From NCBI RefSeq assembly GCF_003047105.1, contig NZ_CP028475.1, forward strand, positions 3,162,001 to 3,226,000: a stretch of DNA of 64,000 bases, read 5' to 3'. Source of the stretch: Celeribacter baekdonensis (GTDB lineage Bacteria; Pseudomonadota; Alphaproteobacteria; Rhodobacterales; Rhodobacteraceae). Of the stretch, positions 8,394 through 16,927 are shown piece after piece; the stretch's first letter is position 1, and each line of letters begins with the position of its first letter. The notes beneath the pieces were generated by a model. The model had not been told where the DNA came from. It saw only the letters and a program-made list of their open reading frames with translations, and did no database searches. Both the position numbers and the translations under genes were made by a program.

Positions 8394-9238
8394 TCAAATG
8401 CCGTCCGAAAAGCCGCGTATAGCCCCGCCTGCACCATGTCTGTGCGGTCATAGACGGTGTGCATGGCATATTGTGCATTCAAGGCCATCCCATAAGTTGC
8501 GCACAGGTCGGCATCGCCAATCAAAGCAATCGGTTGGCCCAGCCAATAGGGCCGCGTCGCCGCCAATTCCGCTCCGATCAACAGGCCAAGGGCCGTTGCG
8601 CGGGCACGGGCAGGGAGCAGAGTGCCCAAATACGCTTCGGCTTCAAGCGAGGCGATGCGGTAGCTGAACTGTTCTGGCCGCGACATTGCGTCCGATACGG
8701 CATCTGTAAAGACCGTGTCGTCCAAAGCCTCGCCGGACAAGAATGCCTCATAGCCCGATTGCTGTGCCAGCCCGGTCATCATCACCCCGGTTGCGACCGA
8801 CCGAAACGACACCACCTCTTCGGCTGAGATATGCGCCCAGACCGTCATGCGCGCGCCGGGCAGGCACAGGACGCCATCGAATTTTGGGGTCAGGGCCACA
8901 AATCCCGCAATCGCCGCCTCCATGCCAAGGGTCACATGGCGTGGCTCCTCTTGCGACAAGGCCGGGAAATACAGCGGTGAGGTGGCGGAAAAATGCTCTG
9001 GCATCGCCAGACACGGCACTGCACGGGGCGCGTGGGCGAAGCGCCCAGCGGCCACAATCGGCGTGTTTGTTGGGGTGGCCCAGCCCTGCAAAACCGCCCC
9101 AAGGGCGGCGTCAAACCCGGCGGTGTCGGTCGGGGCCTCCGCTTTGGCCTCGGCCAAAACCGATCCCTTTGCGTCCATGCCCCAAACGGTCAAATCGCGC
9201 GCGGTCCAATCGACGGCAATCCAGTCTGGCGTGGTCAT
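8390..9238 (-). CDS. dgoK: 2-dehydro-3-deoxygalactonokinase
   Basis: Phosphorylates 2-keto-3-deoxygalactonate in oxidative galactose catabolism. The protein of about 282 residues belongs to the DgoK family: N-terminal DWIAVDWTARDLTVWGMD phosphate-binding segment, PGARMTVWAHISAEEV in the middle, and a C-terminal IGAELAATRPYWLGQPIALI block with the helix that contacts ATP. The ATG at 9238 is preferred because the family motif begins four residues later; several clustered upstream Met codons (to 9310) are possible but encode a repetitive MGMTMGMT-like stretch. It is the first gene of a two-gene operon with galM. The catalytic assignment is by family resemblance; a related 2-keto-3-deoxy sugar acid could be the real substrate. 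Confidence 0.85.
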   Translation of the reverse strand: MTTPDWIAVDWTARDLTVWGMDAKGSVLAEAKAEAPTDTAGFDAALGAVLQGWATPTNTPIVAAGRFAHAPRAVPCLAMPEHFSATSPLYFPALSQEEPRHVTLGMEAAIAGFVALTPKFDGVLCLPGARMTVWAHISAEEVVSFRSVATGVMMTGLAQQSGYEAFLSGEALDDTVFTDAVSDAMSRPEQFSYRIASLEAEAYLGTLLPARARATALGLLIGAELAATRPYWLGQPIALIGDADLCATYGMALNAQYAMHTVYDRTDMVQAGLYAAFRTAFE

Positions 9239-9331
9239 TGTCATCCCCATGGTCATCCCGATGCTTTTGCCCATTCCCTCAGCGTTAGCGCGCAGAGCGG
9301 CATGGTGCAATGGTGTGAGCGGCTGGGGGGA

Positions 9332-9532
9332 TTAGCTTTTCAGTTCTGCCGGATAGCCTGCCGCTTTCAACGCGGTGAGAATGGCCTCGTCGCCCGCCTC
9401 GGAAAACACGTCAATTTCACGCGCATCCATGTCGGCGGAAATTTCAACCGTGTCATCCACAGCCTCAAGCGCTTCGGTGATCGCGGCTTTGCAATGGCCG
9501 CAGCTCATATCAGGAACGGAAAAGACAGACAT
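9332..9532 (-). CDS. copZ: Copper chaperone, HMA domain (CopZ-like)
   Basis: A 66-residue single heavy-metal-associated domain that carries Cu(I) in the cytoplasm and hands it to a Cu-ATPase. It shows the MSCGHC metal-binding motif at residues 9-14 (M-x-C-x-x-C), a KAAITEALE helix after it and the typical ferredoxin-like length. It lies head-to-head with the copper ATPase gene, with about 120 bp between starts, which supports a shared copper response. It is distinct from the two HMA domains on the ATPase itself, whose motif is MTCASC. Confidence 0.9.
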   Translation of the reverse strand: MSVFSVPDMSCGHCKAAITEALEAVDDTVEISADMDAREIDVFSEAGDEAILTALKAAGYPAELKS

Positions 9533-9591
9533 TCATTTGACCTCATGCAAAAGGGAAAGGGGGATAGGGCGCTATGTCACGGCGTGGTGGC

Positions 9592-9620
9592 TTGCCCTAA
9601 CGGTATCAGACTCCTACTTA
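9592..9620 (+). promoter_or_regulatory. Putative sigma70-type promoter of the copper ATPase gene
   Basis: TTGCCC at 9592-9597 and TACTTA at 9615-9620 are separated by 17 bases, which would place transcription initiation near 9627, just upstream of the preferred start codon at 9654. I looked for the dyad expected of a CueR/HmrR copper regulator across the spacer and did not find a convincing one. Low confidence. Confidence 0.3.
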
Positions 9621-9653
9621 ACCTCTATGGACCAAAAAGCCAGAGCGACAAAA

Positions 9654-12092
9654 ATGCACAGCACCCGTTTATCCGTCGAAGGCATGACTTGCGCCTCTTG
9701 TGTGGGCCGTGTGGAGCGCGCCTTAAATGGCACTGCGGGCGTGACCAGCGCCAATGTGAATTTGGCCACGGAGACGGCAGAGGTGACCTTTGACGCCCCG
9801 GCGGATGTTGCGGGCTTGGTCGCGGCCTTGGACAAGGCGGGTTATCCGGCACGGACCGAAGAGGTGACCTTTGACGTTCAAGGCATGACCTGCGCGTCCT
9901 GTGTCGGTCGGGTCGAACGCGCGCTTGCTGCGCTTGAGGGCGTGCGCGAGGCCTCTGTCAATCTGGCGGCTGAGACGGCGCAGGTGCACTATCTGGCGGG
10001 CGTTCAGAATGTCGAGAACCTGACCAAAGCCATTGCCAAATCCGGTTATGAGGCGCGGGCGCGGATGGATCGCGAAGCCGCTCCGGTCAATCGCAAAGCC
10101 GATGAAGCGCGCCTGTTGCGCAAACGGTTGATCTTGGCCGCCACGCTCACCCTGCCGATTTTTGTCATCGAGATGGGCGGGCATTTGATCCCGGCGCTGC
10201 ATCATTGGTGGATGATGGCGGTGCCGGAATGGCTTTGGCGGATGGTGCAATTCGCGCTCACATTTGTGGTGCTCGCGGGGCCCGGTCGGGTGTTTTTTGC
10301 CAAAGGTATTCCGTCGCTGTTGCGCGGTGGCCCGGATATGAACGCGCTTGTGGCGCTGGGCTCGGGCGCTGCCTTTGTCTATTCCACCGTCGTGACCTTT
10401 TGGCCGCAAGCCGTGCCGATGGGCGCACAGAATGTGTATTTCGAAGCCGCCGCCGTCATCGTCACGCTGATCCTGCTGGGGCGCTGGTTGGAGGCGGGGG
10501 CCAAGGGGCGCACCGGAGAAGCGATCCGCAAACTGGCCGGGATGCGTGCCAAAGTGGCGCGGGTTGAGCGCGCGGAGACTGTGGTCGAACTTCCGATTGA
10601 AGAGATCAAGGTCGGTGACGTCTTACACCTGCGTCCGGGTGAAAAGATTGCCGTTGATGGCCGGGTGCTCACGGGGGAAAGCCATGTTGATGAGGCGATG
10701 ATTTCCGGCGAACCGATTCCTGTGGCCAAGGCTGAGGGCGCGGCGGTGATTGCGGGCACGGTCAACGGCGAGGGTAGCATGACCTATGTCGCCGAAAAAG
10801 TCGGTGCCGATACGATGCTGGCCCAGATCATCCGTATGGTCGAAGAGGCGCAGGGCGCGAAACTGCCGATCCAGTCGCTGGTCGACAAGGTGACGATGTA
10901 TTTTGTGCCCGCGGTGATGGCGCTGGCGCTGCTGACGGTTTTGATTTGGCTGATCTTTGGGCCGGAGCCCGCCTTGGCCCACGCGCTTGTCGCCGGGGTT
11001 GCGGTGCTGATCATCGCCTGTCCTTGCGCCATGGGGCTGGCGACGCCGACCTCGATCATGGTGGGCACCGGGCGGGCCGCCGAGCTGGGGGTTTTGTTCC
11101 GCAAAGGCGATGCGTTGCAGGCGCTTCAGGGCGTTAAAGTGATCGCCTTTGACAAAACCGGCACGCTCACGCAAGGCCGCCCGGATGTGACCGATGTGAT
11201 TGTTGTGAACGGAGAAGAAGACGCCCTGCTTGCCATGGTCGCCGCCGCTGAGGCGCAGTCCGAACACCCGATTGCTCGCGCCATTGAACGCGCGGCTGAG
11301 GCGCGTGGGTTGCGTTTGCCAGAGGTGGCCAAAGCACGTGCCGTGGCTGGGCATGGCATGAAGGCCGAGGTCGGAGGCAAAGACGTCCTGATCGGCAATA
11401 TGCGTCTGATGAGCCGGGAAAAGATTGCCGCAGAGGCGTTCGAAACGCCGTTGTCCAATTTGGCTGAGCAGGGCCGCACCCCGGTTTTGGTGGCGGTGGA
11501 TGGCGTTCCCGCTTTGGTGATCGGGATTTCCGATCCGGTCCGCCCAACCTCGCGCCGCGCCATCGAGGCGCTGCATGCGCGCGGGATCAAGGTTGCGATG
11601 GTGTCCGGCGACACGCGCAAAGCCGCCGAAGCCATCGCGCGTGACCTTGGTATTGATCATGTCGAGGCCGAGGTTTTGCCCAAAGGCAAAGCCAAAATCG
11701 TTGCCGCGCTGCAAGAGAGTTTCGGGTCCGTCGCTTTTGTTGGGGATGGGATCAATGACGCCCCCGCTCTGGCCTCTGCCGATGTCGGCGTGGCGATTGG
11801 CACCGGGACCGACGTGGCGATTGAGGCGGCAGATGTGGTGTTGATGGGGGGCGATCCGGGGGCCGTGGTCACCGCTTTGGATGTCAGTCGCAAAACCATG
11901 GCCAATATCCGGCAAAACCTGTTTTGGGCGTTCGCCTATAACGCCGCCCTTATTCCGGTCGCGGCCGGTGCGCTCTACCCCGCTTTTGGGATTCAATTGT
12001 CGCCAATGTTGGGCGCGGGTGCGATGGCGATGTCTTCGGTTTTTGTGCTTTCAAACGCCTTGCGCCTGCGTGGACTGCGTGCCGCGTTTTAG
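9654..12092 (+). CDS. copA: Cu(I)-exporting P1B-type ATPase
   Basis: Pumps Cu(I) out of the cytoplasm at the expense of ATP. From the 9654 ATG the protein has 812 residues: two tandem N-terminal HMA domains with GMTCASC motifs (near residues 10 and 78), six to eight membrane segments, the CPC ion-binding motif in IIACPCAMGLATP, the phosphorylation site DKTGTLT, the HP motif (SEHPIA) and the hinge GDGINDAPAL. The CPC motif plus MTCASC identifies a monovalent copper or silver pump. An alternative ATG at 9627 would add nine residues. The gene is divergent from a CopZ-like chaperone, so both are probably induced by copper. No metalloregulator gene is present within the window. Confidence 0.95.
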   Translation: MHSTRLSVEGMTCASCVGRVERALNGTAGVTSANVNLATETAEVTFDAPADVAGLVAALDKAGYPARTEEVTFDVQGMTCASCVGRVERALAALEGVREASVNLAAETAQVHYLAGVQNVENLTKAIAKSGYEARARMDREAAPVNRKADEARLLRKRLILAATLTLPIFVIEMGGHLIPALHHWWMMAVPEWLWRMVQFALTFVVLAGPGRVFFAKGIPSLLRGGPDMNALVALGSGAAFVYSTVVTFWPQAVPMGAQNVYFEAAAVIVTLILLGRWLEAGAKGRTGEAIRKLAGMRAKVARVERAETVVELPIEEIKVGDVLHLRPGEKIAVDGRVLTGESHVDEAMISGEPIPVAKAEGAAVIAGTVNGEGSMTYVAEKVGADTMLAQIIRMVEEAQGAKLPIQSLVDKVTMYFVPAVMALALLTVLIWLIFGPEPALAHALVAGVAVLIIACPCAMGLATPTSIMVGTGRAAELGVLFRKGDALQALQGVKVIAFDKTGTLTQGRPDVTDVIVVNGEEDALLAMVAAAEAQSEHPIARAIERAAEARGLRLPEVAKARAVAGHGMKAEVGGKDVLIGNMRLMSREKIAAEAFETPLSNLAEQGRTPVLVAVDGVPALVIGISDPVRPTSRRAIEALHARGIKVAMVSGDTRKAAEAIARDLGIDHVEAEVLPKGKAKIVAALQESFGSVAFVGDGINDAPALASADVGVAIGTGTDVAIEAADVVLMGGDPGAVVTALDVSRKTMANIRQNLFWAFAYNAALIPVAAGALYPAFGIQLSPMLGAGAMAMSSVFVLSNALRLRGLRAAF

Positions 12093-12324
12093 GCTCATCG
12101 GTGCCTCCGGCCGCCTTCAATATATTGCAAAGGGCGCTACATTTACACGTATAGGGTGAGTTTGAGCGCCTATCTGGTGGAAAAGTGGGGCAAAATTGTG
12201 GCAGTGTGACATTTATCCTCTAGCGGGAGAATCCTCGATCATATAGTTTGCAGGGGAACTTAATGACAAGTTGCGACCGTTTTTTGGTACGTGATGGTAA
12301 ATCGAGCAGAAGTGAATTGGTAAA
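12093..12324 (+). promoter_or_regulatory. Leader and promoter region of the adhesin/T1SS operon
   Basis: This 232-bp gap is AT-richer than its flanks and contains no reading frame I can support. It probably carries the operon promoter. The ribosome site for the 12325 start is weak, which fits a large secreted protein with tight expression control, but I see no riboswitch-like structure by eye. Confidence 0.35.
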
Positions 12325-15300
12325 ATGTTGGGCATTCAGTATTCCGTCCGCGATATCGCGGGCAATGTAGACACGGGCACTCTCTCCCTCTCCGAAAATG
12401 TCGAAGCGATCTCGGTTCGTGGGGTCGAAGATATCTCTTTAAACATGTCGACTGCCGCAGTTTCGGGGTATTCTCGGGAAGGCGGAAACCTTGTGGTCGA
12501 GTTGATCGGTGGCAAGTCGATCGTGCTTGAGGGCTACTTTGAGGGCGGGGATCATGACCTCTTCTTGTCCGAGCGCGGCCTTATGACCAAGGTCGATTTC
12601 GTCGATGAAAACCAAGGCGATCTTGTGGCTTCCTATCAAGACATCGACTTGACCGGAAAATGGAGCGAATACGACCAGCTCGCATTCCTCGACCTCGAGC
12701 GGATCGAACCCGTTGTGGCTCCGTTGGCGCTTGCTGGTATGGGGCTTGGCGGCGCTGGGGCTGCTGCCGCAGCTGCGGCTGGGGTTATTTTGTTGGATGG
12801 TGGCAGCGGTGGTGACGGCGGCGGCAATGGCGGTGGCAATGGCGGTGGCGAAAGCGACACCACCGCACCTGACGTGGCGATCCTGACAGGTGTCGAAAGC
12901 GTTGGCGACTATGTCAACGGCGAGATTTACGACGGCGGAAGCTTTGAGATCACCGGCGATGGCGAACCCGGCGCGGTTGTGGATGTGACCATCAATGGCT
13001 CCACCGAAACCGTGACGATTGGCGAGGATGGCACGTGGACGGCGGTCTTTGACAGCGATGCGATTGAAACAGGCGAATACACCACCGATGTGACCGTCGT
13101 GGCCACCGATGAGGCGGGCAATTCGACAACGGTCACCGACACGCTTTTGGTCGACACTGCCCCCGAAGATCTCAGCTTTGATACGGTCGAAGGCGACGAT
13201 ATCGTCAATATTTCTGAGGCAAGCGATGGTATTCCGGTTTCGGGTCAATCCGAAGCCGGGGCCACGGTTGTGGTCGAGCTTGAAGGTCAGATGATCGAAA
13301 CCGTGGTTGGGACCGATGGCACATGGTCGGTCACTTTTGATGGCGCTCAACTGCCTGCTGGCACCTATGACAGCACCGTCACCGCAACCGTGACAGACAT
13401 TTACGGCAATGCCGCGACCTACACCCATGAGATCGCGATTGACCTTGAGGCGTCGCTGTCGGTGAATGCCGGGGCCGCGGGTGGCGATGGTATGGTCAAC
13501 CTGTCCGAAATGAACGGCGGTGTCGTCTTGACGGGTCTGGGTGAAGCGGGTGCTTCGGTCACTGTCACCGTGGCAGGCGTCTCGCGCAGCGCGACTGTGA
13601 GCGAGGATGGCACATGGTCCGTGACCTATGAAAGCGGCTCCCTGCCGCAGGGTAGCTACAATGCAGAGGTCACAGCCGTCTCCACCGATGCGGCGGGCAA
13701 TACGGCCTCCGCGACGGGCACCTTCTCGATCGACACCGAAACGGGTGTGGCGATCAATGCGGGTCATTCGGGCGGCGACGAAACCATCAACTTGGCTGAG
13801 AGCCAGCAATCCATGAGCTTTGCCGGGACAGCGGAGCCGGGCGCGACCGTTGTCGTCACGCTTTCGGGCGTTTCCGTGACCACCGTGGCGGATGGCTCGG
13901 GCCAATGGACCGCATCCTATGCTGCGGGCACTTTGGCGGGCGGTGAATATGACACCACGCTGACCGCCGTTGCCACAGATGCTGCGGGCAACACCGCGAC
14001 CACCACAAGCACGGTTCATGTCGATACAGTTGCGGGCGACATTGCGCTCTCCACCAACCCGATCGAAGGTGATAACGTGATCAACGCGGTCGAGGCCTCA
14101 GATGGGGTCTGGGTCAGCGGCACAGCAACCCCGAACCACACGATCACCGTCACTTTGAGCGGCGTGACCCATACGGTCACATCGACCAATGCCGGGACCT
14201 TCGCGGCCTTTTTCCCCGCATCCGAAGTCACTCCGGGCGAATATGACACTGGCGCGTCGGCGACGATTTCCGACGCTGCAGGCAACACCAGAACGGTACA
14301 AACGGCTGTGGAAGTTGACACGTTTGTCAGCAACTTTGCCGAGACCGCCCAACAAGGTGGGGCCGACGGTGTGGTCAACGGTCTTGAGTCTCAATCTGGC
14401 GTTCAACTTGCCGGGACCGTCGAGGTGGGCTCCACGGTTGTGTTGTCCTTCCAAGGTCAAAACTACCTGGCCGCCGTTGATGGCTCTGGCAATTGGTCTG
14501 CGACCATTCCGGCCTCTGCGCTGCCCTCGGGCGAAGGCTCCGCCAATGTGATCATCAACGCGACAGACCCGGCAGGCAACACCGCGTCACTGTCTGAAAC
14601 CATCACTTATGACACTTTGGTCACCTCTCTGGGCCTGAATGGTGATGCCAGCGGCGACATGTTCATCAACCTTGCTGAGGCGCACTCCGGGGCAACTTTG
14701 ACGGGGTTTGTGGAGCCGGGCTCAACGGTTTACGTGACCCTCAACGGCATTCGCCATCTCGCCTCTGTCGATGTGGCTGGCAATTGGAGCGTCAGCTACA
14801 CGGCCGGTGAGATTCCCGAAGGGACCTATGCCGCAAATGTGCAAATCGACGCCACAGATGCCGCGGGCAATACGCGCACCGAGATGGCGCAGGTCACCAT
14901 CGACACTGAGATTTCGTCGCCTTCCGTCGAAACCGTAACGCGCGGCACGGATGGGGTGCATTCGATCTCCGTCAGTGAGATGGGGGACGATGTGTCGGTT
15001 TATTCTCTCGATGAGAACGGCTCCTCGACTGAGATTTCGCACACCGATTATGACCTTGGGTCGCAGACCTTGCTCAACTTTGGCAGCCATGTGTCCAATG
15101 GCGACCAGATTGTCATCAGCTCCGAAGATGTCGCGGGCAACCAGTCCGATACATTGCTTGTGCTTGACACCACCAACGAACGTCCCGATGGGGCCTATTT
15201 CGAGGTCGATATCGACAATTCCGGGCTTGACCAATTCGACCTCGGTGCGATTGATCTTCAATTCGTCAACGGCGGTGAAGTCACGCTGTCGACTGCGGAT

Positions 15301-15486
15301 TTGGACCGGATCGTGGGCGAAGATGGCGTCTTGACCATCCATGGTGGCGAAGACGACCGTGTGGTGCTTGAGGGCGGTGCGTTGACGGGGGACAGCACCA
15401 TGATTGATGGCGCGACGTATGACATCTACACGCTTGGCGATGATCAAGTGATGATTGATCACCATATCGAAGTGGTCCTGCCGTAA
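12325..15486 (+). CDS. Large Ig-repeat adhesin exported by type I secretion (BapA/LapA-like)
   Basis: Secreted surface protein of 1053 residues, probably used for attachment or biofilm. Residues 1-130 resemble the BapA-prefix region; 131-157 are Ala/Gly-rich and hydrophobic; 158-175 form a glycine linker. From ~178 to ~865 come about seven repeats of roughly 95 residues, each with the pattern GxATVVVxL...DGTWSVxY...GxYxxxVTAxxTDAAGNT, typical of bacterial Ig-like domains, plus one degenerate unit. The last ~150 residues (aspartate-rich, ending in a short hydrophobic beta strand before VVLP) look like a type I C-terminal target. No RTX nonapeptides are evident, which is unusual for this class. 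The export genes follow directly. The start has a weak ribosome site but matches the N-terminal domain boundary. Confidence 0.85.
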   Translation: MLGIQYSVRDIAGNVDTGTLSLSENVEAISVRGVEDISLNMSTAAVSGYSREGGNLVVELIGGKSIVLEGYFEGGDHDLFLSERGLMTKVDFVDENQGDLVASYQDIDLTGKWSEYDQLAFLDLERIEPVVAPLALAGMGLGGAGAAAAAAAGVILLDGGSGGDGGGNGGGNGGGESDTTAPDVAILTGVESVGDYVNGEIYDGGSFEITGDGEPGAVVDVTINGSTETVTIGEDGTWTAVFDSDAIETGEYTTDVTVVATDEAGNSTTVTDTLLVDTAPEDLSFDTVEGDDIVNISEASDGIPVSGQSEAGATVVVELEGQMIETVVGTDGTWSVTFDGAQLPAGTYDSTVTATVTDIYGNAATYTHEIAIDLEASLSVNAGAAGGDGMVNLSEMNGGVVLTGLGEAGASVTVTVAGVSRSATVSEDGTWSVTYESGSLPQGSYNAEVTAVSTDAAGNTASATGTFSIDTETGVAINAGHSGGDETINLAESQQSMSFAGTAEPGATVVVTLSGVSVTTVADGSGQWTASYAAGTLAGGEYDTTLTAVATDAAGNTATTTSTVHVDTVAGDIALSTNPIEGDNVINAVEASDGVWVSGTATPNHTITVTLSGVTHTVTSTNAGTFAAFFPASEVTPGEYDTGASATISDAAGNTRTVQTAVEVDTFVSNFAETAQQGGADGVVNGLESQSGVQLAGTVEVGSTVVLSFQGQNYLAAVDGSGNWSATIPASALPSGEGSANVIINATDPAGNTASLSETITYDTLVTSLGLNGDASGDMFINLAEAHSGATLTGFVEPGSTVYVTLNGIRHLASVDVAGNWSVSYTAGEIPEGTYAANVQIDATDAAGNTRTEMAQVTIDTEISSPSVETVTRGTDGVHSISVSEMGDDVSVYSLDENGSSTEISHTDYDLGSQTLLNFGSHVSNGDQIVISSEDVAGNQSDTLLVLDTTNERPDGAYFEVDIDNSGLDQFDLGAIDLQFVNGGEVTLSTADLDRIVGEDGVLTIHGGEDDRVVLEGGALTGDSTMIDGATYDIYTLGDDQVMIDHHIEVVLP
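12856..14915 (+). repeat. Tandem coding repeats (Ig-like modules)
   Basis: About seven in-frame units of 280-300 bp encode the Ig-like modules of the adhesin. They share the recurrent words DGTWS or SGNWS and TDAAGNT at fixed spacing. The copies have diverged at the DNA level, so they are ancient duplications, though pairs remain close enough to permit recombination and copy-number change. Confidence 0.75.
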
Positions 15487-15501
15487 CGGTGGAAAAACAA
15501 T

Positions 15502-15533
15502 GGGATGCGGGTGCGTTTCGGTGCCCGCATCCC
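15502..15533 (+). promoter_or_regulatory. Stem-loop between adhesin and secretion genes
   Basis: GGGATGCGGG (15502-15511) and CCCGCATCCC (15524-15533) form a perfect 10-bp stem with a 12-base loop, just after the adhesin stop. No run of T follows, so this is not a classical intrinsic terminator. It may protect the 3' end of the adhesin message or attenuate read-through, giving more adhesin than transporter, as is common in type I secretion operons. Confidence 0.6.
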
Positions 15534-15571
15534 CAAAAGAAAGCGCGGAGGCGGGGAGCGCGACGGGTGTT

Positions 15572-16927
15572 ATGAAGTGTTTGGTTAAATTGAGTGCGCT
15601 CTTGGGTGTGGCGGTGTTTTTGACCGGCTGCACCACTGGTTCGACGGGTCTTTCGGGCTTGTCTGACATCAAGCCTGTGGCCTTTTTCAAGGGCAACGCT
15701 GGTGCGAAATCCGGAGCGGTTGCCGAAGCCAAAGATCCTGCAACCCCAAGCCTCTCTGCCGCCAATTCCGGCGAAGCCTCTCTCCTGATTTCTGATTTGA
15801 TTGCGCGCCGATCGGTGTTAACGCCCGGCTCCGCCTATGACACGGTGGCCAATGCGGTGCTTGCCACCTCTTCGGGTGTGGCCGAGGCCGAATTGCGCGC
15901 CTCCAAAATGCGCGCGATTGCCCGCTCGACGAATTGGATGCCCACCATCGGTCCGTCGATCACGCTCAATTCTTTGGGCGAAGTGGTTGCAGGCCTGTTG
16001 GTTGACGTCACCCTCTATGACAACGGCAAACATAAGGCCGAGCGCGAATTTGCCGCCGCCGATGTCGAAGTCTCTGCCGTGGCTCTGTCGCAAGACGTCA
16101 ATGATCGGCTGTATGAAGGCCTCACCCTCTATATCACCGCAGCTGAAGCTCATGAAAAATCTGGCATGGCCGAACGTGGCTTGGGCCGGATGCAGGAATT
16201 CAATCGGGTCGTGACCGAGCGTGTCAAAGGCGGGGCATCGAGCCTGTCGGATCAACGTGTCGTGCGCTCGACCCTGTCGGAAATGCAACATGAAACCAGC
16301 ACCCACCGCGAGGCTGAAGCCAGCGCATGGGCGGAGCTGGAGACGCTGACTGGCGGCGTCCCCCTTCCGGTTCTTGATCAGGCCATGGGGATTTCCTTGC
16401 CGTCTGGCTCTGTGACGATGCTTGAGGTTCTGCGCGCCGAAGCCGAGGCCAAACGCACCATCGCAGAGGCCAAAGCACAGCGCGCCGCCATGTTACCAAC
16501 ACTGTCCGCCTCCACTCTTTTAGGCCAGAAGAACAGCACAGGTGCGGCCTATGATGGCGCCGGTTTGGGACTTGGCACAGGCGCGGAAATGGAGGCCAGC
16601 CGTGCCCGCGAAGTGGCCGCCAGCGCGCAGATTGCTAAGGCGCGCGAAACCTCCGCGCGCAAACGTGCGCGGCTAGACAGTCAACTCTCGGCCCTGCGCC
16701 GCCAAGAACGCGATGCCGCTGATTTGGTCGAACAAACCCGCGCCAATTATCGCATTTTCCAAGATCAATTCGAAGCCGGGCAAAAAAGCGTCATGGACGT
16801 GCTGAACGTTTATGAACAAATGATCCGAGACGAGTTGAAACATATTGATTTGAAATACGAAATTGCCTTGACCGAGCTTGAAATTGCGCGTGTGTCAGGG
16901 ACGCTGGCGGATGGGGTGAACATATGA
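15572..16927 (+). CDS. TolC-family outer membrane lipoprotein of the type I system
   Basis: Outer membrane exit duct for the adhesin. The ATG at 15572 gives MKCLVKLSALLGVAVFLTGC, a lipoprotein signal with lipobox LTGC and acyl cysteine at residue 20. The mature part is rich in long helices with two repeats of the TolC/OEP type: AEAELRASKMRAIARSTNWMPTIGPS first and RTIAEAKAQRAAMLPTLSAS second, ending FEAGQKSVMDVLNVYEQ. The total of 451 residues is normal for the family. An upstream in-frame ATG at 15500 lies within the inter-gene stem-loop and adds a cysteine-rich tail before the signal, so it is not favoured. The stop overlaps the next gene's start (ATGA). Confidence 0.9.
   Translation: MKCLVKLSALLGVAVFLTGCTTGSTGLSGLSDIKPVAFFKGNAGAKSGAVAEAKDPATPSLSAANSGEASLLISDLIARRSVLTPGSAYDTVANAVLATSSGVAEAELRASKMRAIARSTNWMPTIGPSITLNSLGEVVAGLLVDVTLYDNGKHKAEREFAAADVEVSAVALSQDVNDRLYEGLTLYITAAEAHEKSGMAERGLGRMQEFNRVVTERVKGGASSLSDQRVVRSTLSEMQHETSTHREAEASAWAELETLTGGVPLPVLDQAMGISLPSGSVTMLEVLRAEAEAKRTIAEAKAQRAAMLPTLSASTLLGQKNSTGAAYDGAGLGLGTGAEMEASRAREVAASAQIAKARETSARKRARLDSQLSALRRQERDAADLVEQTRANYRIFQDQFEAGQKSVMDVLNVYEQMIRDELKHIDLKYEIALTELEIARVSGTLADGVNI

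Noticed and set aside
10623-11996. A 457-residue minus-strand frame opposite copA
   Set aside because: It is antisense to conserved Cu-ATPase motifs, has a His/Arg-rich composition typical of shadow frames and no ribosome site.
12439-14019. A 526-residue minus-strand frame opposite the adhesin repeats
   Set aside because: It mirrors the repetitive adhesin and carries no recognisable motif, so it is an antisense artefact of the repeats.
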